A stretch of DNA of 64,000 nucleotides. Source: DATKYQ01 sp964640665. GTDB taxonomy: Bacteria > Myxococcota > B64-G9. Below the pieces are notes generated by a model. It made no database searches. It was not told the origin of the DNA and saw only the letters and a list, made by a program, of their open reading frames with translations. The stretch is taken from the NCBI GenBank assembly GCA_964640665.1, contig CAZXHT010000023.1, positions 1 to 64,000 of the forward strand, given 5' to 3'. A program made the translations under genes and the position numbers. Positions 53,331 to 63,500 of the stretch are shown in pieces; positions within the stretch are counted from its first letter, which is position 1, and the number at the start of each line of letters is the position of its first letter.

Positions 53331-55515
53331 CGGCCCACTAACCTTCCTCGCGATCTACGCTGCGGCCGTGCTTTGCGGTTGCTCGATGTGCGGGGAGCCG
53401 GAATCCGGCAAGGATATTGCCCGCATCGAGCAACCTTCCGGTAGGGTCGAATGGAGGCAGGGGAAGACAGCCGAGTGGAAAGCGGCCCCCGCGTCAACTG
53501 TGCTGCGCATCGACGACGCGGTGCGCACCGGGTCCGACGGCAGCGCCAGGGTTGTATTCGCCGGCGGCGGCGAACTGCATCTGAAGCCGGGTTCGCTATT
53601 GTCTTTCAAGCTAGAGGGAGACGAGATAACGCTGGTCCTGGCGCAGGGGGAACTTGACGCCAGCGCGGCCGGCGGAAAAAGCGGCGGCCTGCGGGTGGAT
53701 GTCGGCGGCGGCAAGAAGCCCGTCTTGCTGAGCAAGGGTCAAGCGAAATTCTCGAAGACCAAGAAAGGCGTGCGTGCCAGGTCGGCCGCGGGCGCAACCC
53801 TGGCCTTCGCCGACGGCAGCAAGGTGCAACTCGCCAAGGACACCAGCGTCGACATGGGCGGCCTGGAGGACGAGTTCGAAATGCTGCTCGAGCAGGGCAA
53901 GATCGAAGTGGAGTCGAAGAAGAAGGGTAAACGCGGATTCAAGCTGGTTTTCGGTGAATCGTCCGTGGTTTCGATGAGCATAGGCAAGGGTACTTTCAGC
54001 CGGACATCCGCAGGCGTTCGCATCAACATGATCATGGGTCAGGCCTCGCTGGAACAGGCCGGCCGGAAAAAAACGATCGAGGCGGGCACGTCATATGACA
54101 TGAATATCGGCAAATTCGAGATCACCAGGCGCGAGGCTCTGCCCGCCACACTGAAAGATCCACAGCGCGCCTGTCGCGTCCGCCCACCCGGCTCGCGGCG
54201 CTTCAGCAGACCGCGGCGGCGCGTCTCCTCGATTGCGCCCGGCACGGCGCTGCAGGTTAGCCGCGGCGGGACCGCGATCCTTGCGGACTCAGACAGCAAC
54301 CGCGTGGAACTTGCTCCCGCCAGCCAAGCCGTCTTCAGCGGCGTGTTTCGCACGGGGCACGAGCGCGACGGCGAGATCGAGCTGCAAAGCGGTCAGGCGC
54401 GAATTCGGCTGCGGCGCGATGGGGACGCCGCCGCAAGCCAGGTAGTGCGCACGCCGCAGATGAAGATCACCGCCCGCGCCCTCGGGCTGACCGCGGAGAG
54501 CGACCTGACGACGTCCAAATCCGTGTCGCGCCTGGTCGTCCGCACGGGAGAGGCGCAGGTGGATGTCGGAGACAAGCGCATACGGGTGTCGGCCGGCCAG
54601 GCGCTCAGCGTGGACAAGGACGGCAAGCTGAGCGGCCCTCGCGATCTACCGCAACCCCGCGTGCGCGCTAAAGAGGGCACGCGCACACAGGTATACTACG
54701 ATCGTTCGGTGCCCCCGGTGGCCTTTGTGCTCCAGGCCGGCGCCGGCTCGACGGCTTCCCGACTGGAGCTGTCCAGGTCGTCCGGCTTCAAGACGCTGCT
54801 GCTCGGCGAGCCGCTGGTCGGGCCCGTCTTTCCTTACGGCGGGCTATCGTCCGGCAGTTACTTCTTTCGAGTGCGCAGGGGCGATGCGGACGGCGGTCTG
54901 ACGGGCAAAGCGGGCGTTGTGATCTTCATGCGCGATCCCTTCCTGGTGCAGTCGCGCCGCTCGAGTTCGGTGACCAACGTGGTGCCGGACACCGGCGAGG
55001 AGACGCGCATCTTCTTTCAGGGACGGGCACCGGCCTTGACCTTCTCATGGACGCCCGTCGGACAGGCCGCGAGTTATCGCCTGCGCGTCTATTCGGAAGA
55101 CAACCTGGAAAAAACGGTCATCCTGAAAGATTCCTCGAAGACCAGGCTCAAGCTGGCGGCCGGCAAGCTGCGCGAGGGCACCTTCTACTGGTACCAGGCG
55201 GCCCTGGACACGGCCGGCAAGGAGATTGTCCAGTCCGGTATGAACAAGCTCTCGCTGCTGTTCGACAACGCGGCCTACCTGCTGCGCATCGACTCCCCTT
55301 CGCCCGGCCAGCGACCTCATGCCGGCGAGGTCGAACTGCGCGGAGTGGCGGCCACCGGGGCTTCTCTGACAGCCAACGATCGCACGGTCAGCCTCGATGG
55401 CGACGGGCGCTTCGAGGAGATCCTCTCGGGCGTATCGCCGCGCGGCCTGATCGTCTTCCAACTCAAGAAGCCCGGTCTGGGCGAGGCGTACTTCGTCCGC
55501 CGCCTGGGCAACTGA
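53305..55515 (+). CDS. Large FecR-domain lipoprotein
   Basis: A 736-residue protein with a signal and lipobox (AIYAAAVLCGC). Three FecR-like beta modules are visible: about 35-130 (ARIEQPSGRVEWRQGKTAEW), 140-290 and 310-430 (RVELAPASQAVFSGVFRTGH). Downstream come strand-rich segments with an FN3-like look (about 560-650, LTFSWTPVGQAASYRLRVYS). Repeated FecR modules suggest binding of a partner or polymer. It lies immediately after the barrel gene and next to a convergent Ser/Thr kinase gene; control by that kinase is possible but not shown. Confidence 0.75.
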   Translation: MSNSIPRNSGPLTFLAIYAAAVLCGCSMCGEPESGKDIARIEQPSGRVEWRQGKTAEWKAAPASTVLRIDDAVRTGSDGSARVVFAGGGELHLKPGSLLSFKLEGDEITLVLAQGELDASAAGGKSGGLRVDVGGGKKPVLLSKGQAKFSKTKKGVRARSAAGATLAFADGSKVQLAKDTSVDMGGLEDEFEMLLEQGKIEVESKKKGKRGFKLVFGESSVVSMSIGKGTFSRTSAGVRINMIMGQASLEQAGRKKTIEAGTSYDMNIGKFEITRREALPATLKDPQRACRVRPPGSRRFSRPRRRVSSIAPGTALQVSRGGTAILADSDSNRVELAPASQAVFSGVFRTGHERDGEIELQSGQARIRLRRDGDAAASQVVRTPQMKITARALGLTAESDLTTSKSVSRLVVRTGEAQVDVGDKRIRVSAGQALSVDKDGKLSGPRDLPQPRVRAKEGTRTQVYYDRSVPPVAFVLQAGAGSTASRLELSRSSGFKTLLLGEPLVGPVFPYGGLSSGSYFFRVRRGDADGGLTGKAGVVIFMRDPFLVQSRRSSSVTNVVPDTGEETRIFFQGRAPALTFSWTPVGQAASYRLRVYSEDNLEKTVILKDSSKTRLKLAAGKLREGTFYWYQAALDTAGKEIVQSGMNKLSLLFDNAAYLLRIDSPSPGQRPHAGEVELRGVAATGASLTANDRTVSLDGDGRFEEILSGVSPRGLIVFQLKKPGLGEAYFVRRLGN

Positions 55516-55522
55516 AGCTAGG

Positions 55523-57319
55523 TTACTGCTTGACTGCCTGGAACGTCAGAGGAAACGAAATAGAGATGCCCTTATCGCGGTTGCGCAGGAATCTTAAAGC
55601 GCGTACCTGCTTCATCAGACACCGGCCGAATCTGGTCTGCTCGAGTTTGGTTGGCTCCAGATTTACGCTCGTTACCTTGCCGCCAGAGTCGATGCTGAAT
55701 TTCAACTTCAGCCCGACGCTCTGGCCCAACTTTTCGTCCACCAGGTGCTCGTCGGCGCAGCGCTGGAGCCTGTCTCCTCGCCGGCGCAACACACGCTCTA
55801 TCATCTTGCGGGTCAACTTCGGCAGGACCTTCGGCCGCTGGTTGTCCGGCGGTTTTTTGATCGCGGCCACCTGCTTGCCGTCAGCTATCGTCGCGGGTGA
55901 ATCGGACGCCCGGTGCGCCCCTCCGTCGGTGTCCATCACGTCGGAAGGCGCCGAGATCGCCCGGCCGCCGTCCAGGGCGGCGTCCGGGCCCGGACCCGCG
56001 ACGGCCGGGCCGGCATCGACCGAGTGATTGCTCCGCAGGAGAGGCAGACCCCAGATCAACCCGGCCGCGACGATCGCGACAGCCGGGAGGACGGCGCCTA
56101 CGAGCCAGACTCCCTTGCTTGAACGCCCGAGATCCTTTCTCTGCGATACAGAGTGTAACGAACTCGAGTCAATTACAGGCGTCATGTCCGTAAAGGACAC
56201 ATCGCCGCCGGCTGCGCCGGCCTGCTCCCCGGCCTCTACCCGGCTGGCGTCGATGTCGACCGAGGGCCTGAGATCGTCTGCCGACCTGGGAGCGATGAAC
56301 CCGACCAGGGCCGTCTTGAACTCCCGGGCGCTCTGGAAGCGCTGCTCTATATCCTTGTGAAGCGCCCGGGCCAGGATCATGTCCAGCTTCTCGGGAATCT
56401 CCGAGCGGCTCAGGCTTATCGGAGGGGGATCGAGGTGCAGCACCTTGTGCAGCGTGTCAACGTCGGTGGTCGAGTGGAAAAGCCTGACCCCGGACAGCGA
56501 CTCCCAGAGCACTACTCCCATGGCGAAGATGTCCGCCCGGTGATCTGTGATCCCCTTGAGTTGCTCGGGGGCCATGTAGGCGAACTTGCCCTTGATGAAG
56601 CCCGGCATGGTCTGGGTGATGCGCGAGGCTGCCTTGGCGATTCCGAAGTCTATTATTTTCACCCAGCCGTCAACCGTGACCAGGATGTTCTGGGGCGATA
56701 TATCACGATGGACGATGTCGTGCTTCTTGCCGTCCGCCGTTTTCAGCTCGTGGGCATAAGCCAGGCCGTCGAGAGTCTGCATGGTGATGTTGATCGCCAT
56801 GTCGGCGGGAATTTTCACGCCCTTCTTGCGATAGGTGCGCTGGATATTGGCCAGCGACTCGCCGGGGACGTGCTCCATCACGCAGTAGAGCAGGTCGCCC
56901 GTCTTTTCCAGGTTGTACATCTGGACGATGTTGGGATGGTGCATCAGCACGGTGATCTTGGCCTCGTCCACCAGTGCCCGGGAAAAACTCTCGTCCTTGG
57001 CCAGGTGGGGATGCAGAACCTTCAAGATCACCTCGCGCTCGAACCCCTCGGCACCACCCAGCTTGGCCAGGTAGATGTCGCCCATGCCGCCGCCGGCCAT
57101 GCGGCGCAGATCGTGAAATTTTCCGAACTTGCTCGGGAAGCTCTTCTCGAACGGCGACTTGATGCTGCCGCCCTGCGCCTCGACGCCCTCGGCCCCGGGA
57201 GATAGCGTGATCTCCTGGCCGCACTTCTTGCATTTGAAGCGCACACTGCGTGTGGCGAGTTTCTTGTCGGAAACCTTGTATTCCGAAGAGCAATTATCGC
57301 AGACGATTCTGAGTTCCAT
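55523..57319 (-). CDS. Membrane Ser/Thr protein kinase with N-terminal zinc ribbon and AgmX/PglI-like tail
   Basis: The 598-residue protein starts with an MJ0042-type zinc ribbon (Cys7, Cys10, Cys30, Cys33). The Hanks-type kinase (about 68-330) has the Gly loop MAGGGMGDIYLA, Lys in REVILKVLH, HRDISPQN, and DFG in VKIIDFGIAK. A transmembrane helix lies at about 402-426. The extracytoplasmic part has an Asp/Pro-rich linker and a C-terminal domain (about 500-598) resembling AgmX/PglI proteins of myxobacterial gliding (RCADEHLVDEKLGQSV ... KLEQTRFGRCLMKQVRALRF). The ribosome-binding site AAGGA precedes the ATG at 57317-57319. It likely reads an envelope cue and phosphorylates cytoplasmic targets. 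Confidence 0.88.
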   Translation of the reverse strand: MELRIVCDNCSSEYKVSDKKLATRSVRFKCKKCGQEITLSPGAEGVEAQGGSIKSPFEKSFPSKFGKFHDLRRMAGGGMGDIYLAKLGGAEGFEREVILKVLHPHLAKDESFSRALVDEAKITVLMHHPNIVQMYNLEKTGDLLYCVMEHVPGESLANIQRTYRKKGVKIPADMAINITMQTLDGLAYAHELKTADGKKHDIVHRDISPQNILVTVDGWVKIIDFGIAKAASRITQTMPGFIKGKFAYMAPEQLKGITDHRADIFAMGVVLWESLSGVRLFHSTTDVDTLHKVLHLDPPPISLSRSEIPEKLDMILARALHKDIEQRFQSAREFKTALVGFIAPRSADDLRPSVDIDASRVEAGEQAGAAGGDVSFTDMTPVIDSSSLHSVSQRKDLGRSSKGVWLVGAVLPAVAIVAAGLIWGLPLLRSNHSVDAGPAVAGPGPDAALDGGRAISAPSDVMDTDGGAHRASDSPATIADGKQVAAIKKPPDNQRPKVLPKLTRKMIERVLRRRGDRLQRCADEHLVDEKLGQSVGLKLKFSIDSGGKVTSVNLEPTKLEQTRFGRCLMKQVRALRFLRNRDKGISISFPLTFQAVKQ

Positions 57320-57467
57320 TAATCCTTAATATATCACCCATATTAGACACGAAGACAGCATATATTTATACAGACTTTAGGGTATCGCGAGAACCCGGCG
57401 TGCTGGGTGTTGTCCTAAACACGGTGCGTTAAATTAAAACAACTCGTGATGTCGGCAGTTTGGTCCG

Positions 57468-57473
57468 TATAAT
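57468..57473 (+). promoter_or_regulatory. -10 element upstream of the alpha-2-macroglobulin-like gene
   Basis: A consensus TATAAT lies 31 bases before the ATG at 57504, with AAGGAG at 57491-57496. The -35 region 17 bases upstream is poor. Confidence 0.4.
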
Positions 57474-57503
57474 AGCCATACCGCGACCACAAGGAGAGTC
57501 GAG

Positions 57504-60500
57504 ATGCTACGAATAGTCAGCACTATTACGGTTGCCACGTTGCTTTTTGCACCTCTGGCATGGGGCAGTTCCTTCCATGACGCCCTCAGGGCCATGGCCC
57601 GGGGCGACTATCTCGCCGCGGCCTCGCGGCTTGCGGGAATCCCGGCTTCGAGGCCGGAAGCGGCGCTCGCCGGGCTTGCCCGGGGCCGGGCTCTTTTGCT
57701 GGCCGGGCACTATAGGCAGGCTAAGAAAACCTACGCGTCTGTTCTCGATCATGCGCGTCCGGGCTCTCCGTACGCACAGAAAGCCCGGTTCGGCATGGCC
57801 GAGTGCCTGGCCGCCGTGAAACGATTCGAACCGGCCGAGCGTCTCTTCGCCGAGGCGCTCGATGAGTTGACGGCGGATAAGCGCCGCCGCGCCATCGCGG
57901 GACGCTTCGTTCAACTGGGAGACGAGAACCTCGAACCGCCCGAGGGCCGGGTCGCGGATCCTTCCCGGGCCGAACAATTCTTCCGGGCGGCCGTCGAGGT
58001 CGGCGCCACGGGCGAGATGGCGGAACAAGTCAAGATCAAGATCGGTCGCAGCCTGGCCGCCCAAAACCGACACCTCGACGCGGCCCGCTATCTGGATGTC
58101 TTCTGCTCCGAACATGAAAAATCCCCCCGCCTGCCCGAGGCTCTCTATCTGGCAGGCAAGGCTCATCTCGATGCCGGCCAGCCCGATACGGCCCGTCGGG
58201 CATTCACCGATTTGCTGGCCTTGCATCCCAAGGCGGCCCGCGCCCCGCGGGCCGCCTTCCTGCTATCACGCACGTTCGGCATGCCGAAACCGAATAATGA
58301 CCGCAACCTAAGCTGGGGCCTGTACACGCTCGGGCGTTACATTCACGATTGGCCCAAGGACGAACATCACGAGCAGGCCCGCCTGGAAGCGGCCCTGGCT
58401 CCATTGCACGCCAAGCGGCAGGCCGAGGCGGAACAAGCGCTGAGAATCTACATCGCATCGGGCGGTCCTGCAGACAACCTGGCCAGCGCCCGCTACCACC
58501 TGGGAGAAGCCCTGGCCGCACAAAAACGCTACCTGAAGGCCGCAGCCGCCTTTCGCGACTACCTGCAAAAGCACCCCGCGCACGGCTTCTGGCTGCAAGC
58601 CCGCCGGGGAATCGAGGACATGGCCTTCAAGCAGGCAGAAGACGCTTTCACGGGAAAGAAGTGGAAGCAAGCGATCGAGGGCTTCGCTGCCTTTACCTTG
58701 GCTTACCCGGCTGCCGCGCGCACCCCGCAGGCATTGCTCAAACAGGCCCTGGCCAAGATCGAGTTGAACGACATCGCGGGAGCTTTGACACTGCTCTCGA
58801 CTTTGACCACCAAGTTTCCCAAAGACAAGTCCGCCGCCGATGGCTGGTACCGAACCGGACTGCTGCTCGAGGAAAAACGCGCAGATATTATGAAAGCCCG
58901 ACAGGCTTACGAGAAGGCCACACAGAGTCCCGGCGGCAACTCCCATGCATCGGCCAGGCTGGCAGCCCTGGACGAGCCCGGGCTGGTTGTCGAATCTCCG
59001 CCGGTGTTTCACAGCGGAGACAAGCCGGCATTAACCTGGCACGCGCGCAACGTCGAGTCTGTCAAGGTGAACATCTATCACATCGAGGCCGAGGACTTTT
59101 TCAAAGACCGCATGCAGATGGAGTCCGTTATCGACATGGACATCGCCTTGTGTGCACCCGACAAAACCTTCGATGTACCCGTGAGCGGCTACAGAAAACA
59201 CATTCGCATTACTCAGCAAGTACCTTTGAAAATCAAGTCACCGGGTCTTTACCTGGTGCACCTTATGGCCGGCGAGTTGGAAGCCACTACCGCTGTCGTA
59301 GTTTCCGACCTGGGTATGATTATAAAGAACGGCCCGGGCAAAATCTTCGTCTTCAGCCAGAATCTGAAAAAAACGCTGCCCATGGGAGGCACGCGTATCA
59401 TCGTCGCCGACGGAAATAAGATCGTGGCCGAGGGCAAGACCGGCAAAGACGGCGTCTGGCAACACGACCTGCCGGAAAACGAATCCGGCGACGGCCTGCG
59501 GGCGCTTGCAATCCGCGGCGGCCATTTGGCATGGACCGGCATCGACTACAATGGAGGGCAACCTCAAACGGCCTCTTCCCCGCGTGCCTTCATCTTCACC
59601 GACAGGCCCGCCTACCGTCCGGGTGACAGCGTCACGATCGCCGGTATCGTACGTGACCGTCCCGGCCAAAAGGCTTCAGGCTATCGTCCGGGCGACATTG
59701 TCCATATCGACGTCAATCTATCGCAGGCCAAGCTCACGGAGACTGCCAAGCTGGATGAGTTCGGTGTGTTTCACAAGAAGATCACCCTAGATCCGGCCAT
59801 CTCGGCCGGGCGCTACGGCATCAGCGTGCGCGCCCACAGAAGCGCCGCCTTCGGCTGCAGCTTCAACGTGCGACGCTACCGATTACCGGCCTACGATCTA
59901 TCGGCCTCCTTCGACCAATCGGTGGTCTTCCGCGGCGAGCCGCTTGAAGGAGTCATTCGCGTTCGCCACCGCAGCGGTGCCCCGGCAGCCTTCGAGAAAA
60001 TCAGCTATCGTCTCGATGATGCGCAAACCTGGCGCCAGGCGACCTGCGATGAGCGCGGACAAGTTCGTTTTTCCTTCCCCACCCGGGCGATGGAACAAAC
60101 CCACAAAGCCGTGCTGCAGATGAAACTGCCGCGTCTCAACCTGCAGCAAGAGGCCACGGCCCTGGTGGCGGCGGAAGGTTACTCTGTTTCGCTGTCTGCC
60201 GGACAAAAAACGATTTTCGCCGGCCAGTCATTCGACTTGCGGATCGCGGTGAACGCCCCGGACGGCAAACCACGCTCTGCCAACCTCAGACTACGGGCCG
60301 TAAAGAGACTGCCCGGCACAAACGCCGAAGTTCGCGTGCTCGATCGTAAAATCGAAGTGCCGCCGTCCGGCAAGCTGTGTTTGCCTGTCAGCCTGTCCGG
60401 CAAGGGAGTACACATCATCAGGATCTACGGCAGCGACCGGGCCGGACATCCGATAAGCGCCGAGCTGGGCCTGAGCACCGTCGGTGAAGACGAACCGGGA

Positions 60501-63500
60501 TTCTTCCTCGACCTGGAGCGTTCCGAGCTGACCATGGGCGCACCCGCCAAAATGATCATCCGTAGTCACATGGACCGGGCGCTGGTACTATTGACCTGCG
60601 AAACGGACGAAATCCTGAACTACCGCACCGTCAGACTGTCGCGCGGCGAGAACAAGATCGAGATCCCGCTGTCTCTGAAGTTAGTGCCCAACTTCGTGCT
60701 GGCGGCCGCAGCCATGAACAAGGATCGCCTCTACACCGCCTCGCGGGCCGTGCGTGTGACGCGCAAGCTCGTCCTGACGGTGCGCCCCGATCACAAGCGT
60801 TACGGTCCGGGCGACGAGGTCAACCTTACCCTGATAGCCCGCGACGCAGACGGTCACCCGATCGATGCGCGCCTGGTCGTGGCGGTCGTCGATGAGACCC
60901 TTTATAAGGTGTTCCCGGAGAACCTACCCGATTTAATCGAGACCTTCCAGCAGTTGCGCCCCGAAGGAGAAATAGAGACGATCTCGTCGAACGCTTACCG
61001 TTTTCCGGAGGTCGAGGCCTCCGAGGTCGAGAAGGCCGAGGTCGAAGAAGCCGAAGACTCGGCCGCCATGGCCGCCCTGGGCGCCCGGCGTCGCAAGATG
61101 ACCAAGAGGGCCACCGCTGATTTTTCCAAGATGGCCAAAACGGAGGGGCTCGTAGGCGGCTCGATGGGCTACGGGATGGGAGCCGGCGGATTGGGAGCCG
61201 GCGGGCGCGGCCGGGGCGGAGGCGGCAAAGCCTACATGCGCATGGGCAGGGCACAGGCGTCAGGCTCAGGAGCTCTACGCAAATATTTCAGCCAGACCGC
61301 GGCATTCTTTCCCGCGCTGCGCACAGGCAGAGACGGCGTGGCCAATGTGACCTTCAGGCTGCCCGATACCTTGACTACCTGGCGGATAACAACCCGCGGC
61401 GTCACCCGCGACACCCAACTCGGAGAGGATCGTACCAAGTTGGTGGCCAGCCGGCAGTTCTGGGCAGAGTTGATTGCGCCGCCCGCACTGGAAGAAGGCG
61501 ACAGCCTGCAGCCCGCAGCGCGCGTGTACAACGACAGCCGCGCAAAACTCGAGGCGACCGTCAAACTGGCCGTTGCCGGGGCAACATTTTCACAGGCAGT
61601 GACCATCAAGCCGCTCGGAAGCGCCGAGGTGTTTTTCAAATCGCTGTCAGTTCCCACGGACTCGGCTGGAAAAATGCGCTTCGAGCTTTCGGCCGCCGCC
61701 GGCGATCTCTCGGATCATCTGGTTCGCGAATTGCCGGTCGTGCCGCGCGGCGTGCGCGAGCAGGTGCTGGCCTCGGGACTTCTCATAAAAAGTACCAGCC
61801 GCACCATGAAATTGGATGAAGGCCTCTCTTCGGCCCGCATCGATCTGCGCCTGGACGCCCGCCTGAGCCACATCATCCTGGCCGGTGAACTCGATCCGCT
61901 CCTGTTCGGCGATCGACCCGAGGAGGCCCTGGTTGCTCTGAACATCCTCGAGCAGATCGGGCCCCGGGCGAATGCCACCATGCGCGACATGGTGATGGCC
62001 CGCCTCAGGCGCGCTCTGCGACACCTGGTAATCACTCAAAAATCCAACGGCGGCTGGGCGTTTTCCCGGCAACAGAACAGCAGCGACCCGGTCATGACGG
62101 CCCGGGCGCTGCGGGCGCTGGCCAGGGCACGCAAGCTCGAAGGCGCCCTGGGCTGGAACTTTCCCCAGGCCGGTTACCAGAAAGCACTGGAAATCTTGAA
62201 GGGCTATCTGGTCTCTCTGCAGCCCAACGATTTCGTGCGACGGGTTGAGGTGATCTACGCTTTAGCGCACGAGGGCCGGGCCCAGATTCCGCAGGTGCAC
62301 CTGCAACGAATGCACCGCCTGCGCAGCAGTCTTCCCACAGGCGCCCAGGCAATGCTGGGCCTGACCTGGAGCCTGCTCGATCGGCCCGAAAAGGCCGCCG
62401 AACTGGCCAAGCCGATAAGAAACGCTCTCAACCAGGCTGCGTCCGGAAAAATCGTTTTCTCCTGGCAACCGCGCTGGAACGACCCGACATGCGAGCGCGC
62501 CCGCGCGCTCGAACTGCTTGCGCAGGTTGCGCCCTCCGATCCCCTCGTCAAACAGGGCACGACTTGGCTGCTCGGAGGCGGCACGGCTTTCGGCTGGCTG
62601 TTTCCCGAGCAGGCCGAGGCCGTGACGGCGGCACTGGGAAAGACGCTAGCTGCCCCCAATCGACATGAACGTTTCAGGGTCACTATCTCGCTCAACGGCA
62701 GCAAGGCCGCCTCGCTCTCTTTCCCGTCGGCGGAAGGCGGTTACGGTAAATCCTTGACGATCGATCCTGCCTTGCTGCGCACTGGAGACAACAAGCTCGA
62801 TCTGCATCTCGAAGGGGATGGCAGTTGCATTTTCCTGGCAACTTTGTCGGGTTATCGTGCCAAGGCCAAACCACCCGCCGAACAGGCTGCGGTCACACTC
62901 AAGCGCCACGTCGAGCCGCTGCCGCAGCCCTATCGCGGACACGAAATCGCAGGCGGCTTCAGCGTGGTCGCGGGCGGCAGCTCTACCTGGATCAACGAGA
63001 TCGAGAGTATCCCGGCCGGCAGGCGAGTACGTGTCACACTGAAGATAAAACGCAACTTCGCCACACAGCTGTCTCACTGCGTCCTCGACGAGCGCATCCC
63101 GCCCGGCTTCGAACTGGTCGAGGGCTCGCAAAGCGGCTATCTGGCTCACATGGCACAAAGTGGACGCCGGCTGGCCTTTTACCTATCCAGCTCAAATAGC
63201 ATCCAAACCATAAGCTATATCCTGCAGGCTACGAACCCGGGCCGTTATTACTTCGCGCCGGCTCGCTTGATCTCGGTAATCAACCCGGGTACCAGTGTTC
63301 TTTCCGCCGGGCGTATATTCACTATCGATCCGCCGGGCGCGCGGGAGGTGGATAGACGCACTACTCCCGACGAGCTTTACCATCTTGGCCTGGCGGCAGC
63401 CGATGAAAAGCAGCCTTCGATGGTCATCGAAAAGCTCGAGCAGCTCTATCAGAAATTCAAACTGCGGGAAAACATCGCCCGCGACGTGCAGGCCAGGCTG

